Below, one piece after another: positions 5,658 to 11,515 of a stretch of DNA of 11,515 bases. The notes beneath the pieces were generated by a model that was given only the letters and a program-made list of their open reading frames with translations, was not told where the DNA came from and did not search any database. Made by a program: the position numbers and the translations under genes. How positions within the stretch are numbered: position 1 is the stretch's first letter; the number at the start of each line of letters is the position of its first letter. Source of the DNA: Lachnospiraceae bacterium UBA6452 (lineage in GTDB: Bacteria > Bacillota > Clostridia > Lachnospirales > Lachnospiraceae); assembly GCA_002441865.1 (NCBI GenBank), contig DJNY01000148.1:13610-25124 (forward strand), written 5' to 3'.

Positions 5658-5728
5658 TCTGCAGAATTGCATTTTTGTGCGCTATATGCTACGCTTAGAG
5701 TTATCTTGTAAAGAGGGAGTATCATAAA

Positions 5729-7105
5729 ATGAAAAATTCAAATGACAAAAAAAGAAGCACTTTTTCCGGGAAGATCGGTTTTGTATTGTCCGCAGCAGGC
5801 GCATCCGTCGGGCTTGGAAACATCTGGCGTTTTCCCTATCTCGCCGCGAAATACGGTGGCGGTATATTTCTTCTGATCTACATTCTGCTTGCACTGACCT
5901 TCGGTTATACGATGATCGTGGCGGAAAGTTCTCTCGGCCGTATGACAAAGCGAAGCCCTGTCGGTGCTTTCCAGTCTTTTGGGAAAACCCGCCTGCGCTC
6001 TTTTGGTGGCTGGCTCAATGCCATTATTCCACTTCTGATCGTTCCTTATTATTCCGTGATCGGTGGATGGGTCATTAAATATCTGTTCAGCTATCTGACC
6101 GGCAATGGCCGGGAGCTTGCGGAAGACGGTTATTTTTCTTCCTTCATCTCTGACGGATTTACAACAGAACTATGCTTTATCATCTTCTGTTTTATCACGC
6201 TGGCAATTATTTTTGCAGGTGTGCGCAACGGCATTGAACGTGTCTCCAAATTTATGATGCCTGTACTCGTGATTCTGTCTGTCATCATCACAATTTATTC
6301 TGTCACAAGACCCGGGGCACTCAAAGGTGTTTCCTATTTTCTTGTACCAAATATCCGGAATTTTTCCTGGATGACCGTTGTCACGGCCATGGGACAGATG
6401 TTTTATTCCCTTTCTATTTCGATGGGTATTCTGATCACGTTTGGATCTTATATGAAAAAGGATGTTTCCATTGAAGAGTCTACAGAACATGTAGAAATAT
6501 TTGATACAGCGATCGCCATGATCGCCGGACTGATGATCATTCCTGCGGTATTTGCTTTTTCGGGCGGAGATCCGGATACGCTGCAGGCCGGACCTTCCCT
6601 GATGTTCATCACACTGCCAAAGGTATTTGCCAGCATGGGCTTTGGCTCCGTTGCAGGTGTATTATTCTTCCTGCTCGTTCTTTTTGCGGCGATCACCAGT
6701 TCTATTGCACTGACAGAAAGCGTTGTATCCACTTTTGAGGATGAATTTGGCTGGTCCAGAAAGAAGGGAACCGTTTTACTCGGTATCATCATGCTGCTGC
6801 TTGGCAGTCTTTCCTGCCTTGGCTATGGGCCTCTCAGCGGTGTAAAGCTCCTTGGCATGCAGTTTCTTGATTTCTTTGACTTCCTGACAAACTCCGTTAT
6901 GATGCCGATCGCAGCTGTTGCAACCTGTCTCTTCATTACAAAGGTTGTCGGTTTGAAACGCATCGAAGAGGAAGTAACAGAAAACGGCGGGAAATTCCGC
7001 CGCAAAAAAATATTCTATATTATGATCCAGTATCTGTGTCCAGTCTTTGCTGTGATCATCCTGATCAGTTCCATTGCCAATGCATTTGGCTGGATCTCCA
7101 TGTAA
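5729..7105 (+). CDS. Sodium-dependent NSS (SLC6-type) amino-acid transporter
   Basis: A 458-residue integral membrane protein of the neurotransmitter:sodium symporter family, which imports amino acids or amines with sodium. The length fits the 11-helix bacterial members such as MhsT and Tyt1. The signature of helix 1 is clear: GASVGLGNIWRFPYLAAKYGGG (residues 24-45), with the sodium-site Asn31 and gate Arg34 equivalent to LeuT Asn27 and Arg30. Further hydrophobic segments run to the end at about 435-455. An ATG with GAGGGAG about 9 nt upstream sets the start. It stands alone between the divergent heat-shock operon and a convergent gene, and ends at a hairpin terminator. No substrate can be assigned; hydrophobic or aromatic amino acids are typical of this group. 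No convincing sigma-A promoter is visible; an 11-bp direct repeat lies upstream. Confidence 0.93.
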   Translation: MKNSNDKKRSTFSGKIGFVLSAAGASVGLGNIWRFPYLAAKYGGGIFLLIYILLALTFGYTMIVAESSLGRMTKRSPVGAFQSFGKTRLRSFGGWLNAIIPLLIVPYYSVIGGWVIKYLFSYLTGNGRELAEDGYFSSFISDGFTTELCFIIFCFITLAIIFAGVRNGIERVSKFMMPVLVILSVIITIYSVTRPGALKGVSYFLVPNIRNFSWMTVVTAMGQMFYSLSISMGILITFGSYMKKDVSIEESTEHVEIFDTAIAMIAGLMIIPAVFAFSGGDPDTLQAGPSLMFITLPKVFASMGFGSVAGVLFFLLVLFAAITSSIALTESVVSTFEDEFGWSRKKGTVLLGIIMLLLGSLSCLGYGPLSGVKLLGMQFLDFFDFLTNSVMMPIAAVATCLFITKVVGLKRIEEEVTENGGKFRRKKIFYIMIQYLCPVFAVIILISSIANAFGWISM

Positions 7106-7142
7106 AAAATCATCCGGCGGCGATCAAAGGAAGCTTTGAAAG

Positions 7143-7183
7143 AAACTGCGTCCTGTTTTATTCCGAAGGGCGCAGTTTTCTTC
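7143..7183. terminator. Bidirectional intrinsic terminator between convergent genes
   Basis: AAACTGCGTCC (7143-7153) pairs with GGGCGCAGTTT (7168-7178) as an 11-bp stem with one G-U pair and a 14-base loop. It is followed by T-rich sequence on the plus strand (TTTTCTTCT) and by TTTCTTTC on the minus strand. It serves the transporter gene and overlaps the last codons of the convergent Sce7726-like gene. Confidence 0.75.
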
Positions 7184-7814
7184 TCCGTTTTCTTGTGCGT
7201 CTGCGTGGATTCTGGTTATTTGCTGCCCGGAAAGCATTGATCTCTTCGAGTATGGTTGTGTAATCCCGTTCAAATAATTCCTGACTGATCAGCTGCTGGA
7301 GAACAGGCACTGGAACCTTTTCAAGGATCTTCTCTCTGACAAATGCTTTGCTGCGCTCTTTATAGGCAGGCATCTGTGTCTGCTGCTGGATATGCACAAG
7401 CTCCGGGCGCCATAAAAGCTCCAGTTTTTTCTCCATCTCCATTTTGATGTTCAGATGTGGTTTCCGCAGCACATAAAAATCGATCTCTTCTCCGACCGGC
7501 TCTACGGTGATGATCCCCCAGTGCGCCGGGACGTGCTCCTCAATATGCGCTGCATGGGTAGAACCGACCACGACGTAATTGTAATCGAAATACCGGTCAT
7601 AGTCCTTTGTCTGCCCGGCAAGTCTTGCATAGGTATCCGCATCGCTTTTGATCTCGATCCCCACAACGCTGTCGGGCAGCACCATGATAATATCCGCGCG
7701 TGACTTTGTAATGCGGATCTCCTCTAAAATCCGCATCTTTCCATATTGCTGCTCCAAAAAGGAAAACAGCGGTTCTCTGATATCCTTATCGTAAAGTATG
7801 ATGTTCTCTTGCAT
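7158..7814 (-). CDS. Sce7726-family-like protein with PD-(D/E)xK nuclease motif
   Basis: A 218-residue protein of unknown role. The N-terminal half resembles the Sce7726 family: a helical start (IILYDKDIREPLFSFLE, 5-21), then the restriction-endonuclease-like core with Asp41 (SRADIIMV) and Glu54-x-Lys56 (GIEIKSDADT), followed by a helix with YDRYFDYNYVVV. That Asp/ExK arrangement is the metal-binding pattern of PD-(D/E)xK nucleases; activity is not demonstrated. The last 15 residues are strongly basic (RRRTRKRRRK), suggesting nucleic-acid contact. The reading frame is open upstream to 7895, but AAAGGA lies 6 nt before the ATG at 7814, which I take as the start. This start lies inside the 3' end of spoIIID (29-bp overlap, different frame), implying co-expression during sporulation and probable translational coupling. 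Confidence 0.75.
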   Translation of the reverse strand: MQENIILYDKDIREPLFSFLEQQYGKMRILEEIRITKSRADIIMVLPDSVVGIEIKSDADTYARLAGQTKDYDRYFDYNYVVVGSTHAAHIEEHVPAHWGIITVEPVGEEIDFYVLRKPHLNIKMEMEKKLELLWRPELVHIQQQTQMPAYKERSKAFVREKILEKVPVPVLQQLISQELFERDYTTILEEINAFRAANNQNPRRRTRKRRRKLRPSE

Positions 7815-8049
7815 ATTTTTCCTTTGTAGCCATACCACCTCTGATGTGGCGCTCGGACTTGTTGACGTCAAGCACCTTCCGTGCTTCCCCTGCAAGTGCG
7901 TGGTTAATGGCAGGTAACCTTTCTGTTACGTCCTTATGTACCGTAGATTTGCTCACGCCAAATGCTTTTGCTGTCTGTCTGACGGTTGCATTGTGCTCCA
8001 CGATATAATTTGCAATACTGATTGCTCTTTCTTCAATATATTCTTTCAA
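7786..8049 (-). CDS. spoIIID: Stage III sporulation transcriptional regulator SpoIIID
   Basis: An 87-residue DNA-binding regulator of the mother-cell programme. In Bacillus, SpoIIID acts after sigma-E, activating and repressing many genes and shaping the switch to sigma-K. The whole length matches the family: KEYIEERAISIANYIVE, then the helix-turn-helix TVRQTAKAFGVSKSTVHKDVTERLP (22-46), then INHALAGEARKVLD, and the basic C-terminal segment KSERHIRGGMATKEKY (64-79). The start is TTG at 8049, fixed by homology (the family begins at this point) and by AAGGGG 7 nt upstream. A candidate sigma-E promoter sits immediately upstream. The gene is single-domain and intact. Its stop lies within the following nuclease-like gene. 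Confidence 0.96.
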   Translation of the reverse strand: MKEYIEERAISIANYIVEHNATVRQTAKAFGVSKSTVHKDVTERLPAINHALAGEARKVLDVNKSERHIRGGMATKEKYAREHHTLR

Positions 8050-8074
8050 AGGAAATCCCCTTAAACTTTTTTAC

Positions 8075-8103
8075 AGTTTATGCGTGGGATTTCACAAGTA
8101 TGT
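8075..8103 (-). promoter_or_regulatory. Candidate sigma-E promoter for spoIIID
   Basis: On the minus strand ACATACTT (8096-8103) and CATAAACT (8075-8082) are separated by 13 bp. CATAAACT fits the sigma-E -10 pattern (CATA..xT) and the upstream box agrees at most positions of the -35 pattern (..ATAxTT). The implied start leaves a leader of about 20 nt containing AAGGGG. B. subtilis spoIIID is known to be sigma-E dependent, which supports the call. Confidence 0.55.
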
Positions 8104-8104
8104 C

Positions 8105-9463
8105 TTAGATCTGCTCCTTTGGCATCACTTTCCGGAACTGCACGATAAAGTAGATAATCTCCGCGATCGCCGTCAGTATCCATGAGAACGGATACAGCAG
8201 ATATAAGGATGGGATCGTATGGAAATGGGCAAATATTGTATATACCCAGATGATACGGAACACGCAGGAGCCCAGCATGACGATGATCATCGGACCGATG
8301 CTTTTTCCCAGGCCACGGGACGCCGCAATGGTGCAGTCCATAAAAGCGGAAATGCTGTAAGCAAATGCCATGATCCTGATTCGTTCCATGCCCGCATCGA
8401 TCACTGCACGGTCAGTCGCAAATGCACGCAGGAAATATCTGCCGCCGAAGAACAGGCATGCGCCAAGGAAAAAACCGGTCAGGAAGGAGTAAGTCAGTGC
8501 TACCAGATAACTTTTCTTCATCCGTTTCCTGTTGCCTGCGCCGCGGTTCTGGCTCATAAAGCTGGCACACCCCGTATAAAAAGCTGACATGACATTAAAG
8601 ATAATCGCATCCGCATTCGTTGCTGCCGCATTGCCAGAAACCATGATCGTATAGAAATAATTGACGCCGCGCTGTACAAATAAGTTAGCCAGTGCAAATA
8701 TCGCATTCTGCAGTCCCGTCGGAATACCCATCAGCAAAATGCCCTTTGCCACATCCTTATGGAACTTTATTTTAGAAGCCTGCAGTCTGCAAACATCCCT
8801 GCGTTTTAAGAGATTGCGTATCACAAGCAGCATGGACACATACTGCGCGATCGCACTTGCAATGGCAACACCCGCCGCTGCCAGATGAAAGCCGATCACA
8901 AAGGTCAGGTTTAAAATAATATTCAGTACACCGGCGACTGCCAGATAGATCAACGGGCTCTTCGTATCTCCCTTCGCACTCAATACACCGTTACCGAAAT
9001 TGTATACAGCCATGGCAGGCATACCCAGTGCATAAATCTTCAGATACAGCACCGCCGCGTCGATCAGATCGCTTTTGGTGTGAAGCGCCTGCAGCATCGG
9101 TCTTGCAAACAGAATGCAGAAAATACCGATCACAATACCGATCGATATGCAGATCAAAAGTGCTGTATGCACCGTTTTTTCTACCATTTTATCGTCCTTT
9201 GCACCAAGTCCGAGTGCCACCTGTACATTGACGCCGCTTCCCATTCCGATCAGAAACCCGGTAAATAATGTGACAAGTATCGTGGTAGACCCGACTGCTC
9301 CCAGTGCCCTGTAATCCGCAAACTGCCCTACCACAGCCACATCGCTTAAATTAAACATAACCTCCAGCAGCTGTGCCAGCACCAGAGGCATACTAAACAG
9401 AAATATATTTTTCCACAGGCTTCCCTGTGTCATATCCAATGTCTTCGTCTTTTGCTTTTCCAT
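8105..9463 (-). CDS. MATE-family multidrug/metabolite exporter
   Basis: A 452-residue inner-membrane antiporter with about 12 hydrophobic helices in two related halves, the size and pattern of MATE proteins that export cationic drugs or metabolites using sodium or protons. The family start is clear (LDMTQGSLWKNIFLFSMPLVLAQLLEVMFNLSDVAVVGQFAD), with ALGAVGS and GMGSGVNVQVALGLGAKD after it. The second half starts near MGIPTGLQNAIFALANLFVQRGVNYF and ends with a C-terminal helix before a basic tail. GGAAG lies 9 nt before the ATG, a moderate site. It follows the DUF218 gene by 24 bp and is probably the last gene of that unit. Its stop is adjacent to the candidate spoIIID promoter, with no strong terminator between them. 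The transported substrate is not predictable. Confidence 0.92.
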   Translation of the reverse strand: MEKQKTKTLDMTQGSLWKNIFLFSMPLVLAQLLEVMFNLSDVAVVGQFADYRALGAVGSTTILVTLFTGFLIGMGSGVNVQVALGLGAKDDKMVEKTVHTALLICISIGIVIGIFCILFARPMLQALHTKSDLIDAAVLYLKIYALGMPAMAVYNFGNGVLSAKGDTKSPLIYLAVAGVLNIILNLTFVIGFHLAAAGVAIASAIAQYVSMLLVIRNLLKRRDVCRLQASKIKFHKDVAKGILLMGIPTGLQNAIFALANLFVQRGVNYFYTIMVSGNAAATNADAIIFNVMSAFYTGCASFMSQNRGAGNRKRMKKSYLVALTYSFLTGFFLGACLFFGGRYFLRAFATDRAVIDAGMERIRIMAFAYSISAFMDCTIAASRGLGKSIGPMIIVMLGSCVFRIIWVYTIFAHFHTIPSLYLLYPFSWILTAIAEIIYFIVQFRKVMPKEQI

Positions 9464-9487
9464 TTCTTTCTACTTCCATATAGCCTA

Positions 9488-10234
9488 TTAGTCCAGCAGC
9501 ACCATCTTGAGCCATCCGAAAAATTCACGCAGCATATTGTTCGCAAGATATTTTTCGGATGAAGGAGCTGCAATCCCGACTGCCTGTGTCAGCCCCTGCC
9601 TTTTGGCGATCTGCATGGCGCGATACAGATGAAAATTATTCGTAACAATGCCCAGGGAAGCCCCCTCCGGGATCAGTTTTTGGGAAAACTCCATATTCTG
9701 CTGGGTTGTTTTCGACTGATCCTCCAGCAGGATCCTATCCTTTGAAATCCCGTTCTGCTCCAGATAACGTGCCATTCCTTCCGCTTCCGTCATCGGCTCA
9801 TTATAGCCCTGTCCGCCCGAAACAATACAGATTGTTTCCGGATTTTCCTGCAGATAGTCGATCGCCGTATCCAGGCGGTACTTCAATACCAGACTCGGTC
9901 CGTCCGCATACACCTGCGATCCCAGCACAAGCAGATAAGAAAGTCCTTTTTCTCCCTTTTCATGGAAGCTGCCCACAATCAGCCCTTCCACAACAAGAAA
10001 AAGTATGATGCCTACTGTCACCAGACCTCCAAGTATGATGCGCAATATGCGCGGAAGCCTCTGCAATACGCCTTTTTGCAGCAGGATGCCCAGGAGAAAC
10101 AGGCAGATACCACCCAGGATCCACACCATAAAAAATGCGGTTCCGGAGCCTGCTGCCCTGACAAAAATACCGTATACGATACAAATGATGGCAAGTATAG
10201 AACATACTGCCATCATAATCTTTCCTTTTTTCAT
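9488..10234 (-). CDS. YdcF/ElyC-type DUF218 membrane protein
   Basis: A 248-residue protein with three hydrophobic helices (about 5-25, 31-52 and 63-88) followed by a DUF218 domain (about 98-240). Family motifs are clear: YLLVLGSQV (100-108), SGGQGYNEPMTEAEGMARYL, then LLEDQSKTTQQNMEFS and GIVTNNFHLYRA. In E. coli the related ElyC affects envelope and peptidoglycan biogenesis, and SanA/YdcF are relatives; the biochemical activity of the domain is not settled. The frame is open to an ATG at 10297, but GGAGG sits 8 nt before the ATG at 10234, and that start also avoids overlap with the preceding gene, so I use it. It lies 31 bp downstream of the CarD-like gene and 24 bp upstream of the MATE gene, so a three-gene unit is likely. 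Confidence 0.88.
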   Translation of the reverse strand: MKKGKIMMAVCSILAIICIVYGIFVRAAGSGTAFFMVWILGGICLFLLGILLQKGVLQRLPRILRIILGGLVTVGIILFLVVEGLIVGSFHEKGEKGLSYLLVLGSQVYADGPSLVLKYRLDTAIDYLQENPETICIVSGGQGYNEPMTEAEGMARYLEQNGISKDRILLEDQSKTTQQNMEFSQKLIPEGASLGIVTNNFHLYRAMQIAKRQGLTQAVGIAAPSSEKYLANNMLREFFGWLKMVLLD

Positions 10235-10265
10235 ATTGTCTGCCTCCGGCTGAAATACATAACTG

Positions 10266-10652
10266 TTACTTTCCAGTTCCGATCCCGGCAAGTACAAATT
10301 CTACCTCACCCTTCAAATACAGTTCTTTCCGCTTGTCCAGTGGCAGCGTATCTGCCATGGTATAATCCAGCTGCCACGCAAAATCGCCCGGCTCGATGAC
10401 TTCTTTCTCCTGCTTACCAAGATCCATATTCCATTCTTTTCTGCGTTTTTCCGCTTCTTCTTTTGTAATGAGCTCCCGTAGCTGTACCTCATGATTTTCC
10501 ACCGGAATGTAAGCCACCTTATCTTTCCGGTAAACACTGCGCAGCACATAATAACCAAGCTCCTGTTTATTTTTTGTTGCAAGACGGGCAATGTCCTCTA
10601 TGAAACATACACCCATCTCTTCATCATAGATATAAGTCTTTTTCTCAAACAT
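10266..10652 (-). CDS. Small CarD-like (RNA-polymerase-interacting domain) protein
   Basis: A 128-residue soluble protein. Residues 1-62 resemble the Tudor-like RNA-polymerase-interacting domain of CarD/CdnL and TRCF: an opening beta strand with GVCFIEDI, then YYVLRSVYRKDKVAYIPVENHEVQLRELIT, where the family has a YYvL...vyVPv...vxlRxl pattern. The remainder (63-128) is charged and helical and does not show the full helical DNA-contact domain with the basic patch of CarD, and the total is shorter than the usual roughly 160 residues. It may thus bind polymerase but contact DNA differently. GAGGG lies about 7 nt before the ATG. It heads the unit with the ElyC-like and MATE genes, which is not a standard CarD setting. 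Remote homology judged by eye is the only support for function. Confidence 0.6.
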   Translation of the reverse strand: MFEKKTYIYDEEMGVCFIEDIARLATKNKQELGYYVLRSVYRKDKVAYIPVENHEVQLRELITKEEAEKRRKEWNMDLGKQEKEVIEPGDFAWQLDYTMADTLPLDKRKELYLKGEVEFVLAGIGTGK

Positions 10653-10663
10653 CTATTTCCCTC

Positions 10664-10675
10664 TGTTATATAACA
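10664..10675. promoter_or_regulatory. Palindrome TGTTATATAACA ahead of the CarD-like gene
   Basis: A perfect 12-base palindrome 12 bp upstream of the CarD-like start codon, close to a weak promoter-like TTGTAG-N17-TATATA on the minus strand. It resembles the TGTTATAACA palindrome over the hsp20 -10 (5591-5600). A/T-rich -10-like sequence readily makes such palindromes, so this may not be an operator. Confidence 0.25.
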
Positions 10676-10718
10676 AAACCCGCTGCTTCCTACAATCTTC
10701 CATCAGCCCATTTTGCTT

Positions 10719-11515
10719 CTACGATACACGTCTGACCGATAAAATCGTACGATATGTCGCATAGCCATATGTAATACCGGTTCTTTCCGTGCTGGCATGT
10801 ACGATCTGTCCGTTTCCCAGATATAAGGCGACATGTCCTGCATAGCAGATGATATCACCCGGCTGTGCATTGGCATAAGAAACTTCTGTTCCGCAGCTTC
10901 TCTGGCTGTAGGAATCACGAGGTATGGAAATACCGAAATGTGCATATACAGCCTGTGTAAATCCGGAGCAGTCTGTTCCGTTTGTCAGGGAGGTTCCGCC
11001 AAATTTATATGGATTTCCAACAAAATTGCATGCATAATTTGCTGCCTGCTGTCCGACACCGGATCCGCCTGTCACAGCACCTGCACCCGCATTCATGCTG
11101 TCCGTTCCCCTGCTTTCATTCGTATCTGCAGCTCCCGGGGCTGTTATCTGCGTATCATCACCTGTATCCACCTGCGCAGGGTCATTTCCTGCTGGCTGCT
11201 GCGATCCGTTTCCCGTATCTACCGCCGGTGTCTGCTGCTGATTTTTCTGCTGTTCCAGTTTCTTTCTTGCTTCTTCTTCCTTTTTCTTCTTTGCCGCAGC
11301 CTCTTCCTCCAGCTTTTTGATCTGTGCTGTCTGATCTTCCAGCTGCTGCTTGTAAGAAGCCGCTTTCTTCTTGGCTGAAGCAAGCTGTGCATCAAAATTC
11401 GCTACCGTCTTTTTCTGCTCATCTACCAGTGTCTGCAGCGCTGCTTCTTCCTGCTGAAGCTCATAATTAGATGCCTGCAGATCAGCTTCTTCGTCTTCCA
11501 GTCTGCCCTTCAGCT
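10719..11515 (-). CDS. NlpC/P60 peptidoglycan hydrolase with coiled coil (N-terminus beyond window)
   Basis: The C-terminal 265 or so residues of a secreted cell-wall hydrolase; the frame is open to the right edge, so the signal peptide and start are missing. The visible N-terminal part is a Glu/Lys/Gln/Ala-rich coiled coil (about 11515-11230). It is followed by a Gln/Pro/Gly/Thr-rich flexible linker (about 11230-11050), then an NlpC/P60 domain. Catalytic Cys is in TDCSGF (codon 10968-10970), with His in AGHVALYLG and a second His in IVHAST, giving the Cys-His-His set. NlpC/P60 enzymes of this shape (CwlO/PcsB-like) cut the stem peptide, commonly gamma-D-Glu-diaminopimelate, during growth or separation. 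A GTG at 11171 is in frame but sits inside the linker and is not the start. The stop is TAG at 10719-10721; no clear terminator follows before the CarD-like gene. Confidence 0.9.
   Translation of the reverse strand, partial: LKGRLEDEEADLQASNYELQQEEAALQTLVDEQKKTVANFDAQLASAKKKAASYKQQLEDQTAQIKKLEEEAAAKKKKEEEARKKLEQQKNQQQTPAVDTGNGSQQPAGNDPAQVDTGDDTQITAPGAADTNESRGTDSMNAGAGAVTGGSGVGQQAANYACNFVGNPYKFGGTSLTNGTDCSGFTQAVYAHFGISIPRDSYSQRSCGTEVSYANAQPGDIICYAGHVALYLGNGQIVHASTERTGITYGYATYRTILSVRRVS

Noticed and set aside
7158..7895. Longer version of the Sce7726-like gene starting at 7895
   Set aside because: The extra 27 residues lie entirely within spoIIID and look unstructured; a strong AAAGGA site precedes the ATG at 7814.
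9488..10297. Longer version of the DUF218 gene starting at 10297
   Set aside because: It would overlap the CarD-like gene, and GGAGG sits at ideal distance from the ATG at 10234, right before the first membrane helix.
10664..10675. TGTTATATAACA as a Rex (redox) operator
   Set aside because: Rex sites have TTGTTAA-like arms separated by about four bases; this palindrome lacks that spacing and is easily made by A/T-rich -10 sequence.
1..11515. Repeated CGATCG hexamers throughout the window, reminiscent of cyanobacterial HIP1
   Set aside because: They fall mostly inside coding regions at codon combinations containing GAT/ATC (for example GCG ATC GCC) in unrelated genes, so codon usage explains them. 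No count against expectation was made.

Overview
This window looks like chromosome from an anaerobic, spore-forming Firmicute of the Clostridia, most likely Lachnospiraceae. The grounds are a recognisable spoIIID, a CIRCE heat-shock operator, strong GGAGG-type ribosome binding sites, a seven-helix hybrid histidine kinase of a kind common in gut Lachnospiraceae, and convergent or divergent small operons. No insertion sequence, phage gene, CRISPR array, tRNA or rRNA is visible. The taxonomic call rests on gene content only.

Layout from left to right. (1) 24-1124, leftward: an aldo/keto reductase followed 6 bp later by a 68-residue lipoprotein. A MerR-family regulator (1275-1685) diverges from them. 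The shared 150-bp region carries a long-spacer MerR-type promoter with a perfect dyad in the spacer, and a second perfect 16-bp palindrome over its -10. (2) 1700-3601, leftward: a hybrid histidine kinase with no partner regulator beside it. (3) 3602-3940: no protein gene is supported, but there is a candidate small structured RNA (about 3725-3901, minus strand) with its own possible promoter and a clear intrinsic terminator. (4) 3941-5485, leftward: an hsp20-dnaJ heat-shock operon led by a CIRCE element that overlaps a near-consensus sigma-A promoter. The J-protein lacks the zinc finger of true DnaJ. (5) 5729-7105, rightward: a sodium-dependent NSS/SLC6-type transporter, ending at a terminator shared with the convergent next operon. 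(6) 7158-8049, leftward: spoIIID, with a TTG start and a candidate sigma-E promoter, overlapped by a Sce7726-type gene with a PD-(D/E)xK-like motif. (7) 8105-10652, leftward: a CarD-like small protein, a YdcF/ElyC-type DUF218 membrane protein and a MATE exporter, closely spaced. (8) 10719-11515, leftward: the C-terminal part of a secreted NlpC/P60 peptidoglycan hydrolase with an N-terminal coiled coil, cut by the window edge.

Several units are stress or envelope related: electrophile response, protein quality control, cell-wall hydrolase, ElyC-like protein and exporter. The most interesting unexplained signal is an 11-bp-period direct repeat (GTTCAC...TTCACA, minus-strand reading). It occurs three times: at the extreme left edge, upstream of the reductase promoter, and upstream of the hsp20 promoter. 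This suggests a shared stress regulator, possibly an OmpR/CssR-type response regulator. The second is the possible small RNA downstream of dnaJ. Neither was tested by computation.
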